Origin: Neurospora tetraspora
Lineage: Eukaryota; Ascomycota; Sordariomycetes; Sordariales; Sordariaceae
DNA length: 64,000 bases
Reading direction: 5' to 3'
Assembly: GCF_033439725.1 (NCBI RefSeq)
Contig: NW_026944384.1
Span: 4,836,001 to 4,900,000, forward strand
The translations under genes were made by a program, and so were the position numbers. The notes under the pieces were generated by a model. It had not been told where the DNA came from, ran no database searches, and was given only the letters and a program-made list of their open reading frames with translations. The number at the start of each line of letters is the position of its first letter. The first letter of the stretch is position 1. This document shows, one piece after another, positions 11,701-22,415 of the stretch.

Positions 11701-14700
11701 TCATAAGCATTCTCAAACTGCGTTCCAGGGCACCGGAGTACTCGATCCCAATAGTTTAGCCGTTGAGCCGTGTATGGTGGAGCTGTAATTCGCTTCGACG
11801 AGAATGCCGACGCCACTAGGTGATATCGGCCTCGTGTTTGACAGTGGACCGCATCCTCGGGCATTCTGGCTTCAACTTTCCAGCTTTCAACACGTGCGAG
11901 GAGCACATCAACCGCATCTGCACGATGTCGCACATCGGAAAGCCGCGTATGGTTTGGTTGGTGTAGGTCACTTCGCAAGAAGGTCCAATCGAAACATGTG
12001 CAACCAGAGGGTCAGATATCGTTATCGTCTGTCCAAGGATACTAGCTGTTCTGGAAAATTGGAGGATTGAGTAATGAGTTTTTGGACTGGATACACTCCG
12101 CCCCTGTCCCATGACAGACGACAAGATGTTTCGACCGGAAAGTTTGAGTCAATCCAGAACTGGAAAATGTGAAGCTGAGAGGAGACCGAGCTGTGGCCGT
12201 AGCCCACATAGTCGAGCACAGACGTAATGACTATTTTCGTATCACTTTGACATGCCCGTAATCGCAGTCGTTGCTTGGAGAGGATATTCGCCATGCTCTT
12301 TCCGACTGGATTTCGGTTTCGCTAGTAGAGCGCGTGCTTCCCACGCAGGCACGCAGCCGACACACATGGCTTCCACGCCACCAACGGTCAAGGCCATAAT
12401 GCAGCGATTCGCGAGATTGTGAGAGATTTGTGCGGTTCCCATTGACTTGCTGCTTGCCCGATGTTTGACTTGTGATGAGTTGGGCACGATGGCTGGGGTT
12501 CCAAGCCATTGGCTCAATATTGCGGATTGCTGCATGTTCACACCAAGAGGTTTCCATGTCGAAGGTCTCCAGAAGCTGGCCGCTCACACAAGGTTGTCGC
12601 CGAAGACCACAAATGCAGGGACGCGCTGAGCGAGAGACGGGAGATTGTGCGAGGACAACGTCTTGTTTGTGTCACGGTGTTTCACAGCAAGGCCAGCTCG
12701 GCGAGAGCCTCGGTCAAGCGGCTCCTCCTCGTGACGGTTTAGCATGCTCAGCGACATTCAATCCCAAGGAGAGGATTTACGCAAGAAACCGCTGGACATG
12801 TGGATATGTCCGATGCTTCCTTTCCACCGTATGTTTGTGGTACCCGTAAATAGAGGGTGTGTAAGTCGGACAAAGCCGCCCAGGTATGCATAGCGGTTGC
12901 GGCTAACGTCTTGACAGGATGAGTGCCTACTGGCTTGTGCCAGGTTGGCAGCGCTGGGAGAAACGATGAAGTCGAGGTTAGGTGTCAGGGAGTAGGTAGA
13001 CATGAATGGGGATCGTCTATACGTACCTGTGGTGGCAAGTGAGGTAGAGGTACCCAGACATGTGCCGTCTCACTTGCAATTTGGGCCAGGCCATACAGCA
13101 GAATGCCTAGAACCCAAGGCAGCGGTTCGCGTGGAGACAGATACGGAGCGGAACGGAGTAGGCCGGTGATGGTGTCGATTGATCATGACCAGACCGAGTA
13201 TCAGAAAAGGGAAGTAGAATAAAGGGGCCCCTGTCTGGAACCGCAACTGCGAGCATGGCGAGTCGAAGAAGTGTTATCGGGACCGACAAACATCAGAGAC
13301 GGGAGGGGAGTCTGGAAGAGCGGGAGAGAGCGGCAACCTGGGGGTTCCCTTTGGTGTTCTGGCGCTTCGAGCACAGTCAGAAACAGACTTGTCATGTCCG
13401 CACCACACCGTTCACGCCAGCAAAGGCAGCTTGCAGTGCTGACCTCAAGTTCGTGAAACCCAAACTGGTCCGTTTACCTAGCTCGCTAGGTGCCTACTGA
13501 GGACTCATCGGCCAGGGCGAGCACTGTACAGACTCTGGTCGGCAGCACCATGTATTCCCCCAATACAATGGATTGCATCGTGAGGTGTCTAGACTCGGGT
13601 AGCATGGAGGCCCGGAGGTGGAAAAGAAGCCAGGAATGAAAATGAAGCCGACAAGATGCGCGCCGGTTGCAGCGGCGCCGGCAGCACGTCGGGCAATTCG
13701 GAAGATGAGGTTGTAGTCGGCTGTGGTGGTGGTTCAATCATGGTCATGAGCCCAGCTGCCGGTCAGTCACGGTGCCAGTACGGTGCCGTGGGTGCTTTGT
13801 GTGAAAAGGGAATGGAAACTGAGTGGATTCGTCCCGCCTCGATTCGTTGGTTAGTGAAGAGACATGGTTCTGGGGAACTGAAGTTGGCAGTTTGGAGCAT
13901 CACGGTACAAGTACGTTACCGCACTGCCGACCAATGGAGGCTCGCCTGACAGATGCCGCCGGCTGCACGTAATCCAATCATTTCCCAGCTGCAGCTGTCA
14001 CAAGCCGCCTTACAGCTGCCAGCTCAAAGCCATCGACACGCGGCGAGCATCAGGGCAATCCAACTGCAGTGCACATTCCCTTGACACTCCTCGTCGGACA
14101 ACCCTCATGATATCTCAGCTGTCGACTATGGTTGGTTTCCCGCCGCGTGCTTCTGTACAGCGCAACTATTCTCGGCTCAACAAGCCGACTCCTGAAACAA
14201 AAGAGCTTCCCTTCGTTATTCCAAATGTTCTCATGTCCCGCCCGTTACGGTGAGAGCAGTGCCAGCGGGCCGCATCGCGGAAACGGACCCAGCCAGTCCG
14301 AAGATGATCAACCGTCGCGTCAATTTTGGGGATAGTCCTGGCTCAGCCAAGCCAGCACCACACGTCCAGACGGCTCAGTCGACATTGTCCTTCGGTCCTT
14401 GCTAAGATTGCGCGGGTGCTGCGCCGTTTCGGCTCGACAAATCGCATTTATATCACCCCGGATCGCACCGATTCGTCCACCTGGTGTTGTCTTTGGCGCC
14501 CTGGTCCTTGACAACGGAAACTTGGCTGGGAAATCAGTACCACGGACTGCTCAGGTGTCGGTCCTATATCCAGGAGCCCTTGCACTTAGTAGGCTGAGTA
14601 TCACAGGAGGTCGAGCCGAGATGCAGACGGTATCGACCAACCAGACAACTCTCTTCGCATTGAGTTGAGCGACTCTCTAGGGTCACGCACCATCTCCAAA

Positions 14701-16663
14701 AGGCCATGGAGCATGGAACGGGCCGAGAATCGGCTACAAATGAGAAGACGACGTGCGACGAGAGCAGAGGTGATGCCTGGGTGCTTGGGCTCCTGGGTAG
14801 TAGTCTTGTACAATGTTACCCAGTCACACCCGTCACACCCGTCCATCATGGGCTCGTTGGCAATTATACGCAGCAGCAGGTACGGACACTTTCTCAGATC
14901 TACCCGAGTTCGGGAGTCCAGACACAACTGGCGACCTGAAATTTCCACATGGTCCTCGTATTCACGATTTGAATCATGCTCCAGCAGCGAGTGGTTAGCA
15001 TGGCCTAGCAAACTCGGCCCAGCCAGGGGGGTTGCGTGCAGACAAACTTGGGCCTTGCTACACAGGACCAAATGGGGCATTCTGTGTATAAGGTCTTTCT
15101 CTTCCATTGCAGTCCTTAATCTCGCTGAGGGGTAGCTGCAGGAATACCTCTGCGCACCGCAAGCTCGTTTATCAAGCGAGTTGCCATTGTGTGCCATGTG
15201 GAAAAAAGCGAGAGACAATGGTAGGAATGCTACACCTTGACCTTAAGTTGTCAGCTACCCGCCTTGCCCGCCTTGCCCGCCGCATCTGTGCCTCCATCTC
15301 AACCCTATGCATATTGGTACCAAGTCAACCATGTCAAACGGAGGTTACGGTTTGTAAATATTCCGGCATTGCTTCCATGGTATGAAACCGTCTGCTGATG
15401 AACGATACAGACTACAAGTCGTACGACAAGTTACCTCTAGAGATACTTCCAGACGGGTCTCAGACTATCCGGAGTGAGGGTACTTACCTCTTACCTCACT
15501 TTGCTTCTTCGATCAAGTTTTTCTGCTCTGATGCTCGGTAGTGAACCTGGGAAATCTGGATCGACCCGGATGGCGCAACCCACCTTCCCAATCGAGCGCC
15601 CCTTGGCTCCCCATTCGCTACGATGAAGCCAGATGATCGCACATGGCCCCCAGGAACGCAAAAAAGAAAGTGACAGACTGAATCGAGATGATTGAAGATG
15701 ACGCCGATGATGATGTCTGGACCACATCAACTCCCTCAAGTTATGATTTTACTACAGTATTGGAAGACACAGGGATGCTTCCATTTGTTCTGATCTGCGT
15801 GCCTTCAAGCGTGTGGTCTCAAGACAGAATGCTCATACGGCAAGTGCCCACCAAGGGAAGGTAGCAACCAAGAACGTAAGGAAGGAGGTAAGGTAAGTGC
15901 AAGTGGAAGCAAAGGCACCTTCCCTCACTCACGATATTGGTCGAGTGACTTTGCAATTCTCCAGAGTCTTGGATCCACTCCTTAATACATTTTTCCACAT
16001 CGATCCATCTCAACTCCACGCAGTTCGTGGACGCACAGAAACCAGGCATTCTTCTCCTCCTGAACCCCGAATCCACTGCAGTATTCCTCCCATCACTTCC
16101 GTTGCCGGCTGCGCATCCGTTCCTCTTTTCAGTGTAGAATCTCGGAACGGCCTTGTCCTGGCCAGCAAAGTAGGTTATCCGAAATCGTGCACCTTTGGCC
16201 GTGTCACTCGCTGACTGCTTGACTGAACCAGGTCGCAAGTATTTGGAACCATTTGCGCAAAGCTCGACAATTGGCCATCCGGAATAGGCAAGATTCAGGA
16301 ACACTGTGCCCAGCTGTCGGGATAAAGCTGGAATGCCGTTCCCCCAGACAAGCACAACGGCTGCCAGGCCCTGCTCCTAGGGCAGAAGAACGCACGGGGG
16401 ATCGTTGACGGACCCCGTCAGCGAGCAGTCCATGTTCTTGGCCCGTTTCGGCATGGTACGGACAGCAATACGCCCATGCTGTTGGCTCACAAATGCCAGC
16501 CCCTGATGAAACCGTGCAAGCCGAGGCTCTCTCTGTTGGGCTGCACCCCTGGCTTGCCTGGCTACCCTGCCGTTACCTTTACGCTTGTCCATACAGCTGC
16601 CCTGTTGCCCCTGCAACGGGACATGGCCCTTGTCTATAAGACAGGGGGCACCCTCTCGAAGCT
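8791..16663. other. Gene-poor region, no supported gene (7.9 kb)
   Basis: No ORF over about 205 codons, and none of the translated stretches shows a domain, codon bias or a consistent exon-intron structure. Visible small items are a TATA-like TATATAAA at 8819-8826 (plus strand), a CTTGCCCGC-type tandem near 15260-15285 and a doubled GTCACACCC near 14822-14842. Composition is ordinary, not strongly AT-rich, so it does not look like a heavily RIP-mutated repeat. It could be distal regulatory DNA or non-coding transcription units belonging to the homeobox gene downstream (inference). Confidence 0.45.
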
Positions 16664-16667
16664 ATCC

Positions 16668-16694
16668 CTTTAACGGTGAAAATTTATCCTTTTT
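16668..16694 (+). repeat. Left terminal inverted repeat (core part) of the MITE-like element
   Basis: Core CTTTAACGGTGAAAATTTAT of the left arm. The full arm begins at 16664 and runs into six T residues, where the right arm has five. The partner is 16868-16898. Confidence 0.7.
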
Positions 16695-16867
16695 TGCCAA
16701 GCCCAGAATCTGGCCAATCGGTGGCCCCCCCTCTCCAGCAGGATACATCTGGAGCATGCAGATACCTTTGAACGCCCCAGCCTTGGTAGCATCTACTAGT
16801 GCTGTAGGCGGACTGCTTAGCTGACAGGCCACGTCAGCAAGTCTCACTGGTATCTGTGGGGGCCGCT

Positions 16868-16898
16868 AAAAAGGATAAATTTTCACCGTTAAAGGGAT
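16868..16898 (-). repeat. Right terminal inverted repeat of the MITE-like element
   Basis: Reads AAAAAGGATAAATTTTCACC on the plus strand, followed by GTTAAAGGGAT. It is the exact reverse complement of 16664-16694 over 31 bases. Confidence 0.7.
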
Positions 16899-19800
16899 GG
16901 GAGCCATGGCATGCGCCGCCTTGGGATCTGGCGTCTTGACTGCGTCCACGCCCACGGAGTGTGTTCCCCGAAGAAGATTCGACCGTTGAGCCACCTTTCT
17001 AGCCCAACTGCATCTGTCCTTCTTCGTCTTGGCACGGCATTAGCAACGACACAACCGTCTTCTCGCATCCACCGTCCACGCTCGAGCAGAACACAGACCG
17101 CAGACTGCAGAGCTTCTCTCTGCCACCCTCCGCCTGCAAGACACCTCTCCTTCTCGTTCCTACACAGTACCTACCTCTAGGTACCTCGACCCTCCTGTCC
17201 TTTTTATCGTACAGTTACACTAGACCCCACCGGACCCAGCCTTTTTAGCTTTCTGGGAGGTAACACATCATATCATAGCAGCCTACGGTTGATTCGGCGC
17301 ATTTTCCCTCGACTCCTTACTCGCTCACGCCGCTCATGGACTCCCATGCGTTGAGCTTGTCTGTACTAGGGTTTTCTCCTCGCAAGCATACCTCCCCAAC
17401 AAGTGGAAGTCAACTCGCACGTCAAAGCCCTCGCGCACACCGGCATTGACTACCGTGGGGAAGCATATCTTGAAGAGGGGGGAGGTTGTGATATAGCTGC
17501 CCAGGATATATGTCATGGTTAGGTTGGCCTAGCCCTCGTCCTCCCCTACCCATGAAGCCGCTTGGACTGTGTCTCCTCAACAAGTTCTGACGGATGAGGA
17601 AGGCGGTGTTTTGCCTAGCGAGAGATGTAGCTCACACTGCTTGCACACTGGCCTAGTGCCGTGTGAGCTAGGCGTACCTCGACTTGTCATCAAGGTGGCA
17701 GATGAGGGTCACACAGCTCAACTGTCTGCCTCAGTCCCGATTTTTGTTGCTTAACAAAACGCAAATTCGCTCGGTTCAGGCCGGCCCGCTGCATTCCAGG
17801 CTTCAGCGTCTACAAAGCTGGGAGTTCGGTTCATGGAGACCCGTAAAGAGGTCCAGATGCTGCTAGGGCGACATCGAACCCAACAGTGCTCCAGGTCGTC
17901 AAGCCTTTTTGGGTTCAGATGGGACATCAGCAAGAAAGATCTGCCCATAAATGATCTTCCCATCGGACCCCCCTGCTCTGCCGCCACAAAGTACTCAGAG
18001 GTGCCATGTTACAAGGATGGCTTCGATTCCCCAGCATCGCCGAATGCTCCCTTCCCCCCTCCCGCACCACCATACCCAGCTCAACTAAAGCACTCGTGTC
18101 CCAACCTTACGGTGTAGTGTGGTTTGCTGAAAGGGGACTTCCATCTTATCCCTCTTCTCGCTATCTAATCCGATCTGCGTTCACCCCCTGCTTTATTTAT
18201 GCCTTCATGGCCGGCCCCTCTTCATCATCGCTCCTACCCGCAGACCAAGGAACAAGCAACGTTGGCATCGTAACCCTTGCTCTGGGCCGTTACATTTTCT
18301 CATTGGCCTAGCAGGAAAGGCGACTCTGTAACGGTCATGCCTTCTTCCGTGGAATCGACAAAGGACTTAGTCACAAAAGGCCAATCAGCTGTTCACTCTG
18401 ATCGAACCAAGATACCACGCACGGTCCGGATTTGTACTTTCTCTGCAATCACTCCCGGTTGCATACTACAAAGCTATGGTGACGGGATTCCAGCTGACCG
18501 CGCTGGGTTATGTTCCGTCTACACTGTGAGACAGTGAGATCACTTCCTTCCCAGAACGCAACTTGAGGTGCGTTACCGGCGTCTTAGCAAGTGCTTGCCT
18601 GCAGCCTACGGTTGAACGACCTTGTCTTGCTTCCGCGAGTGTCGGATGTTTGCGCCGGCCTCATTGGCCCACAAGCCCTTGCCTACCTCGTCTCGACCAG
18701 TATCCATGCATGCCTTGTCCTCTTGCGACCTTGTTCTGGGCTTACCACGGCGCTTGCTATACCGTTTCTTCGCTGCTAAGCAGATTTCTACACTTCTCAT
18801 GTGGCTTCCTTTGCTACTCGCCGTTTAGAGTGTTGGCGTTTTCTCTGTTCCTTTATAGCCTGCTCACGGATGATACCGTAGAGGCATGCCCCGGATGGTC
18901 CAAACGCCTTAATGGCACAGCATTAGCCATTCAGCCGAGACCTCTGTGACCCTGGACTGATCATTATAGCCCTGTCGTCACAGGTCGACACTCAGAGCCA
19001 GTGAATACAAGGTGTGGCTCAGCTGTGCCGTCCGTTGTCGACCGTCCTCCATCATACATGCCAGAGGCGATTAGTTGCGGCTTGCCTCTATTTCAGGGAC
19101 TCTTTCAAACATGCCCCCAAAAGGCGAGCCTTACCGAGTAACCGCAGTCAGGTACCTGGTCCCCTGATACTCCATACCCAAACTCTTCCCAAGTTTGTTG
19201 TGGCTGCCCGTGCAGACCCTGTCTGTATTCGGAGCCTGCCTCGACCCTTTTCTGTGTAAATCGGGGGCTCCGCCGGTATTAATCCTACACCTGTCCTACC
19301 AGCCAAGAGGGCATCAAGGAAAGGCCTTATTACTTCCACAGACACCCCACAAGATCTTGAGTGTTCTGGATCTGGCTTTCCTTAACGAGGATCTACAAGG
19401 ACAATAAACAGTATCCTACAAGGATTTTGACGCCAACCGTTTTTATAGACACTCTTGCCATCAACCCGCGCTTTATCTGTCAACAGGAGACCACCATTGC
19501 CGAACCAACTACAGCCTCAACAAGGGTTTGTTGGAGCGTTTACTGAGAAATCGGTGGACTAGTGACCGTCTCAGCAGCCGGTTTACTCACACCACTGCTT
19601 CGTTTTGATCTTCCTTTTGACTGGTCAACTCTGGAGTTTTGGTACAACACACCCATACCCGAGCGCTGCACACACGACGAGCACTTCTTCGCCCCGTTCC
19701 CCAGAGCTTTCCGTCTCGTTTATACGAGCGATAGCCTAGCACCACGGATTTGGATCCCACGATTGTCGGCACAACCCCATAACCTCTCATTCCTTGAATC

Positions 19801-20074
19801 ACCCCCGGCCTATCTCTAGTCTTCGGCAACTTCGAACCTTAAGGATAGGAGTTGCCATTACGCAGCAAGCAGACATCGATGTGCGTTTGTGACTTCTGCT
19901 ATCAGCACTATCAGCCCGATTTCTTTGGCTTCGCTCGCTACATCAATCTCATTGAAGGCTCCCCCAGCAACAGACATTAGCTTCCTGTGCTGCCCGTGGC
20001 ACAACAAGGACCAGCAGCGATCTCGCCAACGAGCATAAGATTCACCGCATACTCAGGGAGATTTTGTCATTCCA
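16899..20074 (+). promoter_or_regulatory. Probable promoter and long 5' leader of the homeobox gene
   Basis: 3.2 kb without a supported gene, ending at the homeodomain gene. A strongly pyrimidine-rich plus-strand tract at about 16980-17215 resembles fungal transcription-start regions and is followed by AGGTACCT palindromes (17176-17190). If transcription starts there, the leader would be about 2.9 kb with many short upstream ORFs and possibly introns. Long leaders are known for fungal developmental regulators. The assignment is inference from composition and position. Confidence 0.35.
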
Positions 20075-22415
20075 ATGCTCGCTACATCCAGGAAAGGCGC
20101 TACGGAGCAAAGTCCTTGGTCTATCAGCAAGTTCGGAACACCTTATTCTAAGTCTGCAGACAGTCTACGTATGTCGAACTTTGACCCCGTGACGCAGTCG
20201 GACTGGCACGGCCAGTATTCGTTCCTTCCGCCAGGCGACAACAATCTCTTTTCGCATTCATACGAACACGTATCGGGCTCGACAGACAATGCGAATTCCC
20301 AAGCTCAACCACGATCTGTGGTTGGTCCAGGCAATCCTCTAGAGGTCGAACCGCCCAAGCGGGTAACTTCGCCATTAGGACACAGGGCCGATCCTCTAGG
20401 TCTACGGCAACCGAAGCAGTCGTCTCCAGCTGTTGAGCAGGTAGAAAGTCATAGCGAGCAGTATACCCAAAAGGCTGCCGAGGCGGCACACGAAGAATCC
20501 CATACGTCCACAGAAACTCCTAATATCTCGCTCGGCTCCCACCCACTAAGCTCTGTTTCTTCAGCCGCGCATGGACCAACATCATCCACAGCACAGTCAA
20601 TGAATGAAGTGCAGTCGACAATCAAAGAGGAAGATGATGATGTGTTGGATGATGAAGAAATGATAGATGGCGATGTGGAAGGAGAGCCACAGGGGCAAGC
20701 ACAGCCACAAACAGCAGCGGAGAGAACAGCACAACGCCGGAAGATGAAGCGGTTCAGGTAATTCAGACGGTAACTCGCAAGGCACGGAACCAGATACTAA
20801 CTTGTCCAGGCTCACCCACCAGCAGACACGATTCTTAATGAGCGAGTTCGCTAAACAACCCCATCCTGACGCCGCGCATAGAGAACGGCTTTCTCGAGAA
20901 ATACCCGGCTTGAGTCCTCGTCAGGTACAAGTTTGGTTCCAGAATCGGTAAGTTCTCAAACTAGAACCATTAGCTCGATCCGTGGATTAATAGATTGCCA
21001 GGCGAGCAAAGATCAAGCGCTTGACAGCGGACGAAAGGGATCGTGTTATGAAAATGAGGGCAGTTCCCGACGATTTCGACAATGTCCAGGCACTTCATGC
21101 CCCTTATGGAGCGGTTCACGGGCTTGGGACACCCTTGACCTCACCCGTTGATTTTGCTGCCTCGTCCTATGCAGATCATATGATGAGACCACTTATGGTG
21201 GACGTGCGGCGATCTGATACCGATGACCATCTCTCACCGACCGGGTTGAGCCCAGCGTTCGGGAGTATAGGCTTCAATCCCTCGAACTCGCTCAACAACC
21301 CAGACATTCTTTCACCGATGTCACCCCCTTCTACTGATAGATACGGATACAGTAACCATCTCTCAGCACCGTTGAGTGCTGGAGCACGGTCGTCAAATCC
21401 ATTTGCGCGACAACCTGGTCTCGACACGAGCGTACATATGCATAATCATCATTCAAGACATCAAATACGCCCATTACACCCTCTTCAACTTCGAGAGACC
21501 ATGAACAGGTCTCGCGCCGATACACTTCAATCTCCACTCCGTACCAGTATGTCATGGAAGGGCGATTCCCTTGACTATACAACCTATCACGGCAGCAACA
21601 CTTCACCCCCAATGGGTAGCAGGCCACAAAGCCTGTACCACCAGGATCATATGAACAGTACCTCCACGGCTGGCTTGGGAAGCTATGACTCAACTCACTA
21701 TGCGGGTAAGCTGTTATTCGATTGAGTCTTACTCTTCTCATATCTAATGGCTGATCAGCTTCATATAGGATCGACCGTCCAGTCGCCTACTCACTTGAGT
21801 TACCCCAATTATCAGTCATCTAGTCTTCAAAACAACTCTCAGAGAAACTCGCGCTTGAGGGCTTCCTCAGCCTCCTTGCCTCTTGGTCTCGATTTACGAA
21901 TGCAGTTTCGCTCAGCTGTAGGAGCCAGTAGCTTACAATCAACAGCACATTCGCCAACTTCTACTCGTACACCGTCTACTTCTCAGCTAGGCAGTGGCGG
22001 CGTCTCTTCTAGCTACTCTGCGTCGAGCTTCCCATCCGCACCCCTTTCGGCACCCGTCGATTACTCCCTTCCCCGTACATCACCTTACAGGCCACCGCCA
22101 CCGACAGGGACAACGGACTATTCCATTCCGCAGATGAGCGCTCCAATCGCCCCTCCCAACGACTTCTCGCAAGCGTTTCAGGCCAGCATGTCTAGTGGTG
22201 GAGGAAGTTCGAGGAATACACAGCCATTGAGGGATAATTTCGGCGGAAGTGCCTTGGGGTTAGGCCATGGTCATAACAATCCGGCAAGCCACCGCACCAC
22301 TGACGATTATTCTGCACATGACCCCCTAGGCATGAAGCGGAAACGGAGTTATTCAGGAACGGTACCTGCGGTTTCAAGTGCACAGGGAACTGGGGCGTAT
22401 GGGGCGGCGGTTTGA
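20075..22415 (+). CDS. Homeodomain transcription factor (Podospora PAH1 / Neurospora KAL-1 type)
   Basis: Four exons: 20075-20757, 20810-20947, 21002-21705 and 21769-22415, giving 723 residues. Introns of 52, 54 and 63 bp have donors GTAATT, GTAAGT and GTAAGC; intron 1 has a perfect TACTAAC branch site. The homeodomain (about residues 218-281) shows RRKMKRFRLTHQQTRFL, then LSPRQVQVWFQNRRAKIKR with the invariant WF-N-R of the recognition helix. Intron 1 falls in the N-terminal arm and intron 2 cuts the NRR codon triplet in helix 3. Outside it the protein is Ser/Pro/Gln-rich, with an acidic stretch before the homeobox (KEEDDDVLDDEEMIDGD) and a basic KRKRSYS near the C-terminus. I infer a nuclear developmental regulator. 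Orthology to pah1/kal-1 is suggested but not proven. An alternative start is the in-frame ATG at 20171 (MSNFDPVTQ), which may be the true one. Confidence 0.9.

Larger units (their letters stand above)
16664..16898. mobile_element. MITE-like element with 31 bp perfect terminal inverted repeats
   Basis: Positions 16664-16694 (beginning ATCCCTTTAACGGTGAAA) are exactly repeated in reverse complement at 16868-16898. This gives a 235 bp unit with no coding capacity. Such long perfect terminal repeats around a short non-coding core are typical of miniature inverted-repeat transposable elements. No target-site duplication beyond a possible AT at the ends can be seen. The perfect match of the ends argues for a recent insertion or selection for pairing; a hairpin-forming RNA is the alternative reading. 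No second copy of the terminal sequence was noticed in the window. Confidence 0.65.

Noticed and set aside
14601-15218. 205-codon minus-strand ORF, with a 156-codon ORF on the other strand
   Set aside because: Random-looking composition, no domain, no splice context, overlapping ORFs in both directions.
15819-16355. 178-codon minus-strand ORF
   Set aside because: No recognisable motifs, uneven Cys/Gly/Arg composition typical of chance frames.
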